DNA of 64,000 bases from Desulfurispirillum indicum S5. Its GTDB lineage: Bacteria > Chrysiogenota > Chrysiogenetes > Chrysiogenales > Chrysiogenaceae. The stretch covers positions 2,340,001-2,404,000 of the forward strand of contig NC_014836.1 of NCBI RefSeq assembly GCF_000177635.2, given 5' to 3'. This document shows positions 1-11,322 of the stretch, in pieces. The notes beneath the pieces were generated by a model that ran no database searches, was not told the DNA's origin, and saw only the letters and a list, made by a program, of their open reading frames with translations. A program made the translations under genes and the position numbers. The stretch's first letter is position 1. Each line of letters opens with the position of its first letter.

Positions 1-710
1 GCTTAGGGTCGCCGGGATCGGTTTTGCGCACCCTGGCGGGATCTGTCACCATCATGCGGGTTTTCTGCCACAGTTCATCACTGCCTTCACACAGATCTAT
101 CACGTTCCCGTATGACTTGCTCATTTTACGACCATCAGTACCTGGCAACTTGGGCACCTCAGTCAGCTTGGCCTGGGGCTCCTTGAACGTCTCGCCATAG
201 AGAAAGTTAAAGCGACGGGCAATTTCCCGGGTTATCTCCAGATGGGGCAGCTGATCCTCGCCAACGGGAACAAAGTCGGGGTCGTACATGAGAATATCTG
301 CAGCCTGCAGCACGGGATATCCGAGAAAGCCATAGTTGGCGGTCTTGCTTTCGCCCAGCTGCTCTTTTTGCTCTTTATAGGTGGGGCACCGCTCCAGCCA
401 GCCCACAGGCGTAATCATGGCCAGTATGGTAAAAAGCTCCGCGTGCTGCTTCACCAGTGACTGAACAAATATGGTGGATTTATCGGGATCAAGACCTGCG
501 GCAAGCCAGTCTTTCACCATAGCGATACTGTTTTCGCGAATACCTCCGGTCTCATCGTGTTTCGTGGTAATCGCGTGCCAGTCTGCGACAAAAAAGTGGC
601 AGTCATAGCCCTCGTTCTGCAACAGCACCCAATTCTGCAGGGCACCGAAATAGTTTCCCAGATGAAGTTTCCCGGTGGGTCTCATACCGCTGAGAATGGA
701 TTTTTTCATG
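1..710 (-). CDS. trpS: Tryptophanyl-tRNA synthetase, 3' end outside window
   Basis: Charges tRNA-Trp with tryptophan in the cytoplasm (class I aminoacyl-tRNA synthetase). Reading the minus strand from the ATG at 710-708 gives an uninterrupted frame of 236 codons that leaves the window at position 1. The start MKKSILSGMRPTGKLHLGNY contains the HIGH-type signature as HLGN, and the KMSKS loop appears as GRKMSKSYGN near residue 195. The family is usually about 330 residues, so roughly the last third is missing here. It is divergent from the secreted-protein gene at 809, with a 98-bp shared promoter region. Identity is secure from the two class I signatures. Confidence 0.96.
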
Positions 711-722
711 GTTTCCTCATTT

Positions 723-750
723 TTGTTTTTCCGTGGGAAATGAGTATAAT
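723..750 (+). promoter_or_regulatory. Likely sigma-70 promoter for the gene at 809
   Basis: A perfect -10 TATAAT lies at 745-750 with TTGTTT at 723-728 as a -35, spacer 16 nt. It sits in the divergent gap between trpS and the secreted-protein gene and points towards the latter, giving a leader of about 50 nt. Confidence 0.5.
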
Positions 751-808
751 GCCTGCGCATAGGAAAATCCAGTCACAGAATACCCGGGGAGAACCCAGAG
801 GAAAGATA

Positions 809-1612
809 ATGCGTTTTTTTCTCTTTGCGAGCATCCTGCTCTGCCTGATCAGTACTTCGACGGCCATGGGCGGCAGTCTGGAGATCCAGATTGCCATGGA
901 TACCGACTCGTTCCAGGAGTTGCCCCTGATCCAGGTTTTCAGCCACAGCGCTGAAGAAAGCGCGGAAGCCACACTTGCCTATGAACAGCGAGCCACCTAT
1001 GCACTTGTGGAAAATCTCGCCCCCGATTCACCACATATTGTTGTCATCACCTATATGCAGACCCGTATCTTCTCCTCACCGCTTCAGCTTCCGCCTGACG
1101 AGGTTATCTCCTACCGCATGAAGCTCGCCCCACCCATCATCGCGCCGCACACTCCAGCGATTACCCTCACCATCAGTCAGTGGGAGAACATGCTGCTGGC
1201 ATCCTATGTCATCAGCAACCCCAATCCCAGCCACCCGCTGCTTCTGCGCCCGGAGCTGCGTCTGCCCCTGCCATCAACTTTTCATATTGCCAGGCCTTTT
1301 GACGGGAGCATAGATCGTGGTATTCTGATCCTGAACTCGGTCGCACCGGGCGGAACAACCGTCACCCTGGCGCTTCCCTCCAAAAGCCGCGTCACCGTGC
1401 CACTTGTTCCGGGTATGGAGGTTCGCACCCTTGGACGCCCCGCCTATCGCATTGAGCAGAGCGACGGTGAGCTCATCCTGATCGCGGAACGCGGCTATAG
1501 TCAGTGGGTTGCCTGGGCTATCATCAGCATCATCGGCCTGTATTTCCTCAAGCTCACCTTCCCCCATTTTTTCCGGTCGCTTCTGCAGCGCCTCCCTTTT
1601 TTTCACGATTAA
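809..1612 (+). CDS. Secreted or membrane-anchored protein of unknown function
   Basis: I do not recognise this 267-residue protein. The ATG at 809 is chosen because GAGGAAAG lies just upstream and because the protein then begins with a clean signal peptide (MRFFLFASILLCLISTSTAM). The frame remains open further upstream to 557, but that part overlaps trpS and looks non-coding. The middle is rich in alternating hydrophobic residues and prolines, as in beta-sandwich domains. Near the C-terminus a hydrophobic run (WVAWAIISIIGLYFL) is a probable membrane anchor followed by a short basic tail. The topology suggests a periplasmic domain held by a C-terminal helix. It is followed after 18 bp by the dehydrogenase gene, so the two may be cotranscribed. 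Confidence 0.75.
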   Translation: MRFFLFASILLCLISTSTAMGGSLEIQIAMDTDSFQELPLIQVFSHSAEESAEATLAYEQRATYALVENLAPDSPHIVVITYMQTRIFSSPLQLPPDEVISYRMKLAPPIIAPHTPAITLTISQWENMLLASYVISNPNPSHPLLLRPELRLPLPSTFHIARPFDGSIDRGILILNSVAPGGTTVTLALPSKSRVTVPLVPGMEVRTLGRPAYRIEQSDGELILIAERGYSQWVAWAIISIIGLYFLKLTFPHFFRSLLQRLPFFHD

Positions 1613-1630
1613 CTTTTTCAGGAGTCTTGC

Positions 1631-2617
1631 ATGATCCAGTCCCAACTTCCCTTTACCCTCGGCATCACCTCCCCCCTGCTTGATGAAGCCATGGCTGTTC
1701 TGCAGCAGAAATTTAACGTACGTGACCTGAGCGGTTATCGCGATGCGGACGACTTGATAGAGAAGGCACGCGGTTGCGAAGCGATCATTTCCATGCTGTC
1801 CGACTCATTCGATGAAAAAGTGCTCAGCGCACTGGGGCGCCATGAACAGACACCCCTGAAGCTCCTGTGCAATTATGCCGTTGGAACCAATAACATCGAC
1901 ATTGAAGCAGCCAGCCGCTTTGGTGTCATGGTCACCAACACTCCGGGCGTCCTGACCGAGGCAACCGCTGATACCGCTTTTGCCCTGCTCATGGCAGCAG
2001 CGCGCCGGGTACGGGAAGGGGAGATTCTGGTTCGCAGTGGCGGCTTTACCAAAACAGGCTGGCAACCCACCATGCTGCTGGGACAGGAGCTCTGCGGCTC
2101 CACCATCGGTATTTTCGGCATGGGCCGCATTGGCAGCGCCGTTGCCAGACGCGCCGCCGCCTTTGGCATGCGCGTCATCTACCATAACCGCAACCCGCGC
2201 AATGACGGCCCCTATACGGCCGTGGACTTCGAGCACCTGCTCAGGGAAAGCGATATTATCGTCATCTGCGCTCCCGCAACACCCCAAACCCGTCACCGCT
2301 TCACCCTCAATGAGTTCCAGGCCATGAAATCATCCGCAATCCTGGTCAATGTCGGGCGGGGGGAAATCATCCGGGAAAAAGACCTTGCCCTCGCTTTGCA
2401 AAAAGGTTACATCTTCGCTGCGGGCCTGGATGTCTATGAACATGAACCTCTGATCGAACCGCTGCTCATGGATATGGACAATGTGGTGCTGTTGCCACAC
2501 CTGGGCAGCGCTACCCGCAAAACCCGCATGGACATGGCCATGCTGTGCATTGACGCCATAGAAAGCGTCTTCAGTAAGGGTACCATCCCAACCAACTGCC
2601 TCAATTACCGACCATAG
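1631..2617 (+). CDS. D-isomer-specific 2-hydroxyacid dehydrogenase (glyoxylate/hydroxypyruvate reductase-like)
   Basis: NAD(P)H-dependent reduction of a 2-oxoacid to the D-2-hydroxyacid. The 328-residue length fits the family. The Rossmann signature is GMGRIGSAVARRA near residue 160. The three catalytic positions can be seen: Arg in NVGRGEI, Glu in DVYEHEP, and His in LLPHLGSAT. An AGGAG site precedes the ATG. It starts 18 bp after the secreted-protein gene and ends 14 bp before purF, so it is probably transcribed with purF-ymdB-rnhB. The substrate (glyoxylate, hydroxypyruvate, or another 2-oxoacid) cannot be fixed from sequence. Confidence 0.9.
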   Translation: MIQSQLPFTLGITSPLLDEAMAVLQQKFNVRDLSGYRDADDLIEKARGCEAIISMLSDSFDEKVLSALGRHEQTPLKLLCNYAVGTNNIDIEAASRFGVMVTNTPGVLTEATADTAFALLMAAARRVREGEILVRSGGFTKTGWQPTMLLGQELCGSTIGIFGMGRIGSAVARRAAAFGMRVIYHNRNPRNDGPYTAVDFEHLLRESDIIVICAPATPQTRHRFTLNEFQAMKSSAILVNVGRGEIIREKDLALALQKGYIFAAGLDVYEHEPLIEPLLMDMDNVVLLPHLGSATRKTRMDMAMLCIDAIESVFSKGTIPTNCLNYRP

Positions 2618-2631
2618 ACAAAGGACAGCAC

Positions 2632-4020
2632 ATGCTCGATTGTTTTCACGATGAATGCGGCATTGCCGGGGTCTACGGCAATCCTGAAGCGGCCAACCAT
2701 GCTTACCTCTCCCTCTATGCCTTTCAGCACCGCGGTCAGGAATCCGCAGGCATAACCGCATGCTTCCCCGGGGGGAGCTTCTCCTCCCACAAGGGACGGG
2801 GACTGGTTTCCGAAGTCTTCGATCAGGAAAAACTCAATCAGCTCAAGGGCACCATTGCCATCGGACACAACCGTTACTCCACCAGTGGCAAGGCCATACT
2901 GGAAAATGCCCAGCCCTTTGATATCGAATACCACCGCGGCCGCCTGAGCCTTGCCCACAACGGAAACCTGGTCAACAGCCACCTGCTGCGCCGCGAACTG
3001 GAAGCCATGGGAGCTATCTTCCGCACCACCAACGACTCCGAAGTCCTGTTGCACCTGATTGCCCGCTCCCGCCATGAGGATTTCATTGAAACCCTGCGCA
3101 GCGTCTTTATGACCGTGCGGGGCGCCTACAGCATCGTGATGACCGATGGCGAGCGTCTGTACGGCATTCGCGACCCCCTGGGCATCCGCCCGCTTATCCT
3201 CGGCGAACTGGAAGAAGGCCTGGTACTGGTCTCAGAGTCCTGCGCCCTTGATCTCATGGGGGCAACCTTCATCCGTGAAGTCAATCCCGGTGAGCTGATT
3301 GTCATTGATGGCAAGGGTTTTCAATCCATACCGCTGCTGCCAGTTACCGAGCGCAGCGCCTTCTGTATCTTTGAGTTTGTTTACTTTGCCCGCCCCGACA
3401 GCTTCCAGTTCGGCAACTACGTGCACAATGTGCGCAAGGAATTCGGTCGTACGCTGGCACGCGAAGCCCCTGTCGATGCCGATGTGGTCATTCCCGTTCC
3501 CGACAGCGGCATTGTCCCCACCCTGGGATTCTCCCAGGAATCCGGCATTCCCTTTGAAATGGGGCTTATTCGCAACCATTATGTGGGCCGAACCTTCATT
3601 GAGCCCAAGCAGTCGATTCGCCACTTCGGCGTCAAGATCAAGCTCAACCCAGTGAAGAGCCTGCTGGAAGGAAAGCGAGTGGTGGTCATCGATGACTCCA
3701 TAGTCCGCGGAACCACTTCCCGCAAAATCGTCAAAATGATCAGGGATGCCGGCGCCAAAGAAGTTCACATGCGCATTGCCGCTCCACCGACCATCTGCCC
3801 CTGCTTCTATGGCGTGGACACCCCCACCCGTTCTGAACTGATCGCCAGTAACCACGACCTGGAACAGATCTGCACCTATATCACTGCCGACTCGCTGAGC
3901 TACCTCTCCCATGAAGGCATGTTCACGGCGGCAGGCGGTGACAGAAACACTTTCTGCAGTGCCTGCTTCGACGGAAACTACCCCATTCCCTTCGATTCAC
4001 CGGAAGCTGGAACCACATGA
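2632..4020 (+). CDS. purF: Amidophosphoribosyltransferase
   Basis: First committed step of purine synthesis: PRPP plus glutamine to 5-phosphoribosylamine. The protein is 462 residues. It starts with a short propeptide, then CGIAGVYG, where the Cys becomes the N-terminal nucleophile of the glutaminase (Ntn) domain after cleavage. Within that domain GHNRYSTSG and HNGNLVN are conserved. The C-terminal phosphoribosyltransferase domain has the PRPP loop VVVIDDSIVRGTTS. Cysteines near residue 380 and in the tail FCSACFDGNY fit the Fe-S type found in Bacillus-like enzymes. The stop codon overlaps the start of ymdB by 4 nt, showing translational coupling. Confidence 0.97.
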   Translation: MLDCFHDECGIAGVYGNPEAANHAYLSLYAFQHRGQESAGITACFPGGSFSSHKGRGLVSEVFDQEKLNQLKGTIAIGHNRYSTSGKAILENAQPFDIEYHRGRLSLAHNGNLVNSHLLRRELEAMGAIFRTTNDSEVLLHLIARSRHEDFIETLRSVFMTVRGAYSIVMTDGERLYGIRDPLGIRPLILGELEEGLVLVSESCALDLMGATFIREVNPGELIVIDGKGFQSIPLLPVTERSAFCIFEFVYFARPDSFQFGNYVHNVRKEFGRTLAREAPVDADVVIPVPDSGIVPTLGFSQESGIPFEMGLIRNHYVGRTFIEPKQSIRHFGVKIKLNPVKSLLEGKRVVVIDDSIVRGTTSRKIVKMIRDAGAKEVHMRIAAPPTICPCFYGVDTPTRSELIASNHDLEQICTYITADSLSYLSHEGMFTAAGGDRNTFCSACFDGNYPIPFDSPEAGTT

Positions 4021-4811
4021 AGATCCTCTTCCTGGGCGACATCATCGGCAAGGGTGGTCGCAAGGCCGTCAGTCGCTACCTGCCTGGCCTGCAGCAGCAC
4101 TTTCAGCCTGATTTCACTATTGCCAATGGTGAAAACAGCGCTGGCGGCTTCGGGCTGACGCGCAGTGTCTACAGCGAGATGAAGTTCCACCATATTGACA
4201 TCATCACCAGTGGAAACCATATCTGGGACAAAAAAGAGGTGATGGGCATGTTCCAGGATTTTCACGATATCCTGCGTCCGGCCAACTACCCTCCCGGTGT
4301 TCCCGGCAGTGGGTGCGGTATATTCACTTCCGAGCAGAGCACCCAGACCATTGCCGTCCTGAATCTGATCGGTCGAACATTCATGGGCGGTTCCTATGAC
4401 TGCCCCTTCCGGACAGCGGACGCGCTGCTTGAATCACTGCCCTCGGAAATCAAAACGATTTTTGTGGATTTCCACGCTGAAGCCACGTCTGAAAAGCTGG
4501 CAATGCTGCACTACCTGGCAGGGCGCGTCAGCGCCATCGTGGGAACCCATACCCATATCCAGACCGCCGACGAACGAATATTCAAAGGAACCGCCTACCT
4601 CACCGATGCCGGAATGTGCGGATCATTTCACAGCATCATCGGCATGAGCGAAGCTTCCATCATGCCCAGATTTCTGCAGGGCATGCCCACCAAACTGGAA
4701 GTGCAGACAAGCGACACCGCTCTGATGGGCGTGTTCATAGAAACTGACGAGCAAGGAAAAGCCATTCACATTGAGCGCATTGCCTCCATTGAGCAGCGAC
4801 ATCAGCCATGA
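4017..4811 (+). CDS. ymdB: YmdB-family metallophosphoesterase
   Basis: A 264-residue calcineurin-like phosphoesterase of the TIGR00282/YmdB family, in which the Bacillus member hydrolyses 2',3'-cyclic nucleotides. Dimetal ligands are visible in FLGDIIGKGGR at the N-terminus, NGENSAGG near residue 37, SGNHIWD near 64, and GTHTHIQTAD near 175. The length fits the family. It overlaps purF by 4 nt upstream and rnhB by 4 nt downstream, so the three genes form a tightly coupled set. The physiological substrate in this organism is unknown. Confidence 0.92.
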   Translation: MKILFLGDIIGKGGRKAVSRYLPGLQQHFQPDFTIANGENSAGGFGLTRSVYSEMKFHHIDIITSGNHIWDKKEVMGMFQDFHDILRPANYPPGVPGSGCGIFTSEQSTQTIAVLNLIGRTFMGGSYDCPFRTADALLESLPSEIKTIFVDFHAEATSEKLAMLHYLAGRVSAIVGTHTHIQTADERIFKGTAYLTDAGMCGSFHSIIGMSEASIMPRFLQGMPTKLEVQTSDTALMGVFIETDEQGKAIHIERIASIEQRHQP

Positions 4812-5413
4812 ATCTGCATGAATTTGACCAGCAGTGGCGTAATTGCCATACGCAGCATATTGCCGGCGTGGATGAAGTGGGGCGCGGCCCACTGGCCGGG
4901 CCCGTCTGTGCCGCAGCGGTCATTCTCCCCGCTGATTTTTCTGACAGTCGCATCCGCGACTCTAAAAAACTCAGTGCTTTACAGCGCCGAACCCTCTCCG
5001 ATCTTATCAGGCACAGCTGCCTTGCCTGGAGTGTTGCCACGGTAGATTGCGAAGTCATAGATACCATCAACATCCTGCACGCCACGCGCCTTGCCATGTG
5101 GCAAGCCCTCTCCCAGCTCCCTATGACACCCGAACTACTGCTGGTTGACGGCATGGACAACTCCTTTTTCCCTGCCGTACGCGGGGAAAAAGTCATTAAG
5201 GGCGACAACCTCTCCCTCAGTATCGCTGCCGCCTCAATCGTAGCCAAGGTCCATCGCGATGAACTCATGGAAGCGCTGGATCAACGCTATCCTCAATACG
5301 GGTTTGCGCGCCATAAAGGGTACGGAACCGCGCAGCACCGTCAGGCCATCCGGGAACATGGCCTGTGCCCCCAGCATCGCCGTTCATTCTGCACGCGTCT
5401 GCAAGAGGCCTGA
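4808..5413 (+). CDS. rnhB: Ribonuclease HII
   Basis: Cleaves the RNA strand of RNA-DNA hybrids and single ribonucleotides in DNA. The 201-residue protein has the signature IAGVDEVGRGPLAGPV with the first two acidic residues of the DEDD active site, then RDSKKLS, a third acidic residue in LLVDGMD, and a fourth in AKVHRDELM. The length is normal. The ATG overlaps the ymdB stop. A strong terminator hairpin lies about 70 bp after the stop codon. Confidence 0.96.
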   Translation: MNLHEFDQQWRNCHTQHIAGVDEVGRGPLAGPVCAAAVILPADFSDSRIRDSKKLSALQRRTLSDLIRHSCLAWSVATVDCEVIDTINILHATRLAMWQALSQLPMTPELLLVDGMDNSFFPAVRGEKVIKGDNLSLSIAAASIVAKVHRDELMEALDQRYPQYGFARHKGYGTAQHRQAIREHGLCPQHRRSFCTRLQEA

Positions 5414-5480
5414 ACACCTGCGCCAATCAGTCTGACTCGTCCCAACAGACAGAGCAGCCAGCAACACAGCAGAAAACAAA

Positions 5481-5515
5481 AAAGCCCCTGTCCGTTCAGA
5501 ACGGACAGGGGCTTT
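5481..5515. terminator. Bidirectional rho-independent terminator between rnhB and korB
   Basis: A 16-bp perfect stem (5481-5496 with 5500-5515) closes a 3-nt loop; it starts with A residues and ends with T residues on both strands. It lies between convergent rnhB (plus) and korB (minus) and can serve both. Confidence 0.92.
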
Positions 5516-5534
5516 TTCTGTGTGAAAAAACGGA

Positions 5535-6578
5535 TCAGTAGTTCTTGCAGCCAGTCGATGTGCAGATAGTCGCCGATACCGTCCAGGTGTTACCGGAGCT
5601 GAGCAGCTCGTCAAGGGTCTCGGGCTTTTTCTTCTTCACAGCTTCCATTTGCTCATGAACCATGGTCTCGTAGCTCTTCTTGTCAGGGTTGCAGTAGAGT
5701 ACGCCATAGGCCACAGGCAAGCCATCAGCCAGAGTCATTCCGGCCAGCTGGTACGCCAGCAGCTCGTTACGCTCATCATGCACGATGATCTCGCTTTCCT
5801 TCACGTCGGCTACTTTGGCAGCGCGAACATAGGAGCCATCGCGTACAATACACATATCCTTTTCTTTACCAAAAATCAGCTTTTCGCCATGACGGCAGAC
5901 TACAGTGTAATCCTCTTTTTCCTTACCAGAGACCTGCTCGTGGCAACCATCGTTGAAGATAACGCAGTTACTGAACATTTCCACCAGTGAGAATCCAGGG
6001 TGATTGGCACCACGTGTCAGCACTTCTTCGCCCAGCTTGATGTCCTTGTCAACACTGCGGGCAATGAAGGTAGCGCCAAGGCCCATGGCAACTTTCAGGG
6101 GCACCATAGGATAGTCAACAACACCATATGGAGTTGTCTTGGTGATCTGTCCCAGTTCGGATGTGGGAGAGTACTGACCCTTGGTCAGGCCATAGATTTT
6201 GTTGTTAATGAGGACATAGTTCAGGTTTACGTTGCGGCGGACAGCATGAATGAAGTGGTTGCCACCGATAGCAGTGGAGTCTCCGTCACCGGAAATAACC
6301 CACACGTCAAGGTCGGGGCTGCCGGTCTTCAGACCAGTAGCAATGGCCGCTGCGCGTCCGTGGATGGTATGAAAACCATAGGTTTCCATATAGTAAGGGA
6401 AACGGCTGGAGCAGCCAATACCGGAAACGATAGCAACTTCATCACGGGGCTTGCCGCGGTTGGCCATGGCACCACGCACGGAAGCCATGATACCGTAGTC
6501 ACCGCAACCTGGGCACCACTTTACTTCAGCAGCGGAGGCAAAATAATTCTTATCCATTTTGGCTTCATTTGTTGTCAT
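5535..6578 (-). CDS. korB: 2-oxoacid (2-oxoglutarate) ferredoxin oxidoreductase, beta subunit
   Basis: Thiamine-diphosphate and Fe-S subunit of a 2-oxoglutarate:ferredoxin oxidoreductase, which interconverts 2-oxoglutarate and succinyl-CoA with ferredoxin. The 347-residue protein has WCPGCGDYG near residue 21, the TPP motif SGDGDSTAIGGNHF near 96 with the following NNKIYGLTKGQ, and ends with a Cys pair, CTSTGCKNY. The ATG at 6578 follows GGTGAGTGATTT, which overlaps the end of korA, 3 nt away. The 2-oxoglutarate assignment over pyruvate or 2-oxoisovalerate is by resemblance and by the neighbouring TCA genes. Confidence 0.9.
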   Translation of the reverse strand: MTTNEAKMDKNYFASAAEVKWCPGCGDYGIMASVRGAMANRGKPRDEVAIVSGIGCSSRFPYYMETYGFHTIHGRAAAIATGLKTGSPDLDVWVISGDGDSTAIGGNHFIHAVRRNVNLNYVLINNKIYGLTKGQYSPTSELGQITKTTPYGVVDYPMVPLKVAMGLGATFIARSVDKDIKLGEEVLTRGANHPGFSLVEMFSNCVIFNDGCHEQVSGKEKEDYTVVCRHGEKLIFGKEKDMCIVRDGSYVRAAKVADVKESEIIVHDERNELLAYQLAGMTLADGLPVAYGVLYCNPDKKSYETMVHEQMEAVKKKKPETLDELLSSGNTWTVSATICTSTGCKNY

Positions 6579-6581
6579 AAA

Positions 6582-8408
6582 TCACTCACCCAGCAGTTCT
6601 TTTACTTTATCGATAACTTCGTACTCGCGGAAGGGGTCGCCCTTGACTTTGCCCAGGGAAACGGTATCCACCAGGTACCGGCTGCGAATCAGTACGCTCA
6701 GCTGACCAGTGTTGAGTTCAGGAATGAGCACTTTCTTGAAGCGAGAGATCACGGAGCCCAGGTTTTTCGGCATGGGGTTGATCCAGCGCAGGTTGATACT
6801 GGATACCGACTTGCCTTCAGAGATCAGACGGTCAACCGCGCCTTTTACCGCGCCGTAGGTTCCGCCCCAGCTGATAACGAGAACTTCACCGGAATCAGCG
6901 CCATTGATCTCACAGTCAGGAACCTCAATACCAGCGACTTTCGCCATACGGGTGTCGGTCATGATCTGGTGGTTGGCAGGTACGTGGCTGACCGCGCCAG
7001 TGAGGGCGTCTTTTTCCAGGGAGCCGATACGGTGCTGCAGGTCTTTTGTGCCGGGGATCGCCCAGTCGCGAGCCAGAGTTTTGGGGTCGCGACGGTACGG
7101 CTTGTACTCGCCTTCCGTAAAGAACTTGACAGGAATGTCAGGCAGTTCGCTTTCCTTGGGTACCTTCCAGGGGCAGGTTCCCTGTCCGATATAGCCATCA
7201 GTCAACAGCAGAACTGGTGTCATGTATTTCAGCGCTACCGCACAGGCTTCATAGGTGGCTGCGAAGCAGTCATCGGGAGTGGAAGCAGCAAGCACGGGAA
7301 TGGGGCTGTCGCCGTTGCGGCCATACATGGCCTGCAGCAGGTCGGACTGCTCGGTTTTGGTGGGCAGACCAGTGGAAGGGCCACCGCGCTGAACGTCAAT
7401 GATTACCAGAGGAATTTCCATGATAACCGCCAGGCCAAGGGCTTCTGACTTGAGGGCCAGACCGGGGCCAGAGGTGTTGGTCACGCCCAGCTTGCCCGCC
7501 AGCGAACCACCGATAGCAGCGCAGATGCCGCCGATTTCGTCTTCCATCTGGATGGTGACGACATTGTGGTTCTTGTACTTGGAAGCTTCGCTGAAGATAT
7601 CGGTTGCGGGAGTGATGGGGTATGAGCCCAGAACCACCTGCAGGCCGGATTTCTTGGCGGCTGCGGCGATGGCCAGCGCAGAGGCTTCGTTACCGGAAAT
7701 ATTGCGGTACAGGCCAGGCTGAATGCTGGCAGGCTGCAGGTTGTAGCGTTCCTGGAACATAACCATGGTTTCGCCATAGTTCATGCCGCCCTTGAACGCC
7801 AGGGTATTGGCCTGCTCAACCATGGGCAGCTTTTTGAACTTGGTGGTGATAAAGGAAAGTACTTCCTGGGGATCCTTGTTGAAGAGCCAGCACAGAACGC
7901 CGAGAACAAAGAAGTTCTTGCAGCGATCCTTGTCCTTCGGGGACATGTCCAGATCTTTCAGGGCTTCGCGGGTCAGGGTGGTGAAGGGGATGGCCTTCAC
8001 ATCATAACCGGCCAGGGTTCCGTCGTTGCGGGGGTCAGTCTTGAATCCAGCCTTCTCCAACGCCTTTTCGGTAAAGGTGTCGGAGTCGGTGATGATCATT
8101 CCGCCACGAACAACAAAGCCATAGCTGTGCTTTACCGCGGCAGGGTTCATGGCAACAAGAACATCGGGCGCATCACCAGCAGTGTGGATCTTTTTACTGC
8201 CCAGGCAGATCTGAAATCCGGAAATACCGGCCACTGTCCCCGCAGGGGCGCGAATTTCAGATGGATAGTCTGGCAGTGAGTTAACATCGTTGCCGCTGAG
8301 AGCCGAAAGGGCCGTGAGCTGGTTCCCAACAAGCTGCATGCCGTCCCCGGAGTCACCGGTAAACTTGATGACTACCTGTTCGACGTTCTTTTCCTTTACT
8401 TGTGGCAT
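6582..8408 (-). CDS. korA: 2-oxoacid (2-oxoglutarate) ferredoxin oxidoreductase, fused gamma-alpha subunit
   Basis: Partner of KorB. The 608 residues are a gamma domain (GDSGDGMQLVGNQL at the N-terminus) fused to an alpha domain starting near residue 225 with GSYPITPATDIFSE, the usual arrangement in the two-subunit KOR type. The ATG at 8408 is preceded by AGGAGACGTT. It heads a two-gene operon with its own promoter at 8503-8531. With sdhCAB, mdh and icd in the same orientation it supplies the 2-oxoglutarate to succinyl-CoA step. Ferredoxin dependence would allow either oxidative or reductive flux. Confidence 0.9.
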   Translation of the reverse strand: MPQVKEKNVEQVVIKFTGDSGDGMQLVGNQLTALSALSGNDVNSLPDYPSEIRAPAGTVAGISGFQICLGSKKIHTAGDAPDVLVAMNPAAVKHSYGFVVRGGMIITDSDTFTEKALEKAGFKTDPRNDGTLAGYDVKAIPFTTLTREALKDLDMSPKDKDRCKNFFVLGVLCWLFNKDPQEVLSFITTKFKKLPMVEQANTLAFKGGMNYGETMVMFQERYNLQPASIQPGLYRNISGNEASALAIAAAAKKSGLQVVLGSYPITPATDIFSEASKYKNHNVVTIQMEDEIGGICAAIGGSLAGKLGVTNTSGPGLALKSEALGLAVIMEIPLVIIDVQRGGPSTGLPTKTEQSDLLQAMYGRNGDSPIPVLAASTPDDCFAATYEACAVALKYMTPVLLLTDGYIGQGTCPWKVPKESELPDIPVKFFTEGEYKPYRRDPKTLARDWAIPGTKDLQHRIGSLEKDALTGAVSHVPANHQIMTDTRMAKVAGIEVPDCEINGADSGEVLVISWGGTYGAVKGAVDRLISEGKSVSSINLRWINPMPKNLGSVISRFKKVLIPELNTGQLSVLIRSRYLVDTVSLGKVKGDPFREYEVIDKVKELLGE

Positions 8409-8502
8409 AACGTCTCCTGTGAAAGTAATAAATGTATGTGTGTAAACACCGATAACACGAATAACACCGCTTGCATTAAAACAGTGTTTTCATTTCACGG
8501 AT

Positions 8503-8531
8503 TGTATACCATTCTCACCTGCGCTTCGCAA
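8503..8531 (-). promoter_or_regulatory. Promoter of korAB with palindrome in leader
   Basis: On the minus strand TTGCGA (8531-8526) and TATACA (8508-8503) are separated by 17 nt. The predicted leader of about 90 nt contains the 13-bp palindrome AAAACAGTGTTTT (8478-8490) and repeated GTGTTAT units (8440-8470). Confidence 0.65.
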
Positions 8532-8612
8532 GGCAAATCTGTAAAAAGATTCCCTTTTTTCGCAAATGCTTTACACACTTGCATGGGAAATTTTTCACCA
8601 CTCCTGACACAC

Positions 8613-8640
8613 AAAAAGCCCCCGGGAAACCCGGGGGCTT
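8613..8640 (-). terminator. Terminator after sdhB
   Basis: An 11-bp stem (8616-8626 with 8630-8640) with an AAA loop, followed on the minus strand by TTTTT (8617-8613, partly within the stem). It lies 20 bp after the sdhB stop and separates sdhCAB from the korAB promoter. Confidence 0.9.
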
Positions 8641-8659
8641 TGATGGAACAAATGGGCCC

Positions 8660-9399
8660 TTACTGAACGTAAGATTTCAGATATTCGCGGTTGAGCTTGG
8701 CGATAAAGCGTACGTTAACGCCCTTCGGACAAGCAGCCTCACACTCGTAGTGGTTGGTGCAGTTGCCAAATCCAAGCTCGCTCATCTTGGCCGTCATATT
8801 GCGTACACGCTGAGCGGCTTCGACCTTGCCCTGGGGCAGGTATGCCAGGTGAGCAACCTTGGCGCTGGTGAAAAGCATGGCGGAGCCGTTGGGGCAAGCC
8901 GCTACGCAGGCACCACAGCCGATGCACTCAGCAGCATCCATGGCATTGTCGGCATCAATTTTGGAGATGGGGATAGCGTTTGCATCAGGCACACCGCCAG
9001 TGGAGGCGGAAACATAGCCACCAGACTCGATGATGTTATCCAGAGCGGTACGATCCACAATCAGGTCGCGGATGATGGGGAATGCCTTGGCTCTCCAGGG
9101 CTCAATGTAGATGCTGTCGCCATCTTTAAAGCTGCGCATGTGCAGCTGACAGACGGTGGTCTTCTCTTCGGGGCCATGGGGAATACCATTGATAACCTGT
9201 GAGCACATGCCACAGATACCTTCACGGCAATCGTGGTCAAAGGCAATGGGATCAATGCCCTGCTTGACCAGGTCTTCATTCACCACGTCCAGCATTTCCA
9301 GGAAAGACATATCGGGACTGACGTGATCAGCTTTATACTGCTCCAGCTTGCCTGGAGAGTTCGCGTCCTTCTGACGCCATACAAATAATGTGAGTTTCA

Positions 9400-9400
<1 letters not shown>
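8660..9400 (-). CDS. sdhB: Succinate dehydrogenase/fumarate reductase iron-sulfur subunit
   Basis: Carries electrons between the flavoprotein and the membrane subunit. The 246-residue protein has the [2Fe-2S] ligands in CREGICGMC (Cys58, 63, 66) plus Cys84, then [14 protein letters not shown] and [10 protein letters not shown] for the [4Fe-4S] and [3Fe-4S] clusters. Its ATG overlaps the sdhA stop in a TAATG junction, so translation is coupled. The order sdhC-sdhA-sdhB and the protein style match the B-type enzymes known from Geobacter and Bacteroides, some of which work in both directions. Confidence 0.95.
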
Positions 9401-11313
<1,913 letters not shown>

Positions 11314-11322
11314 ATTTGCCTC

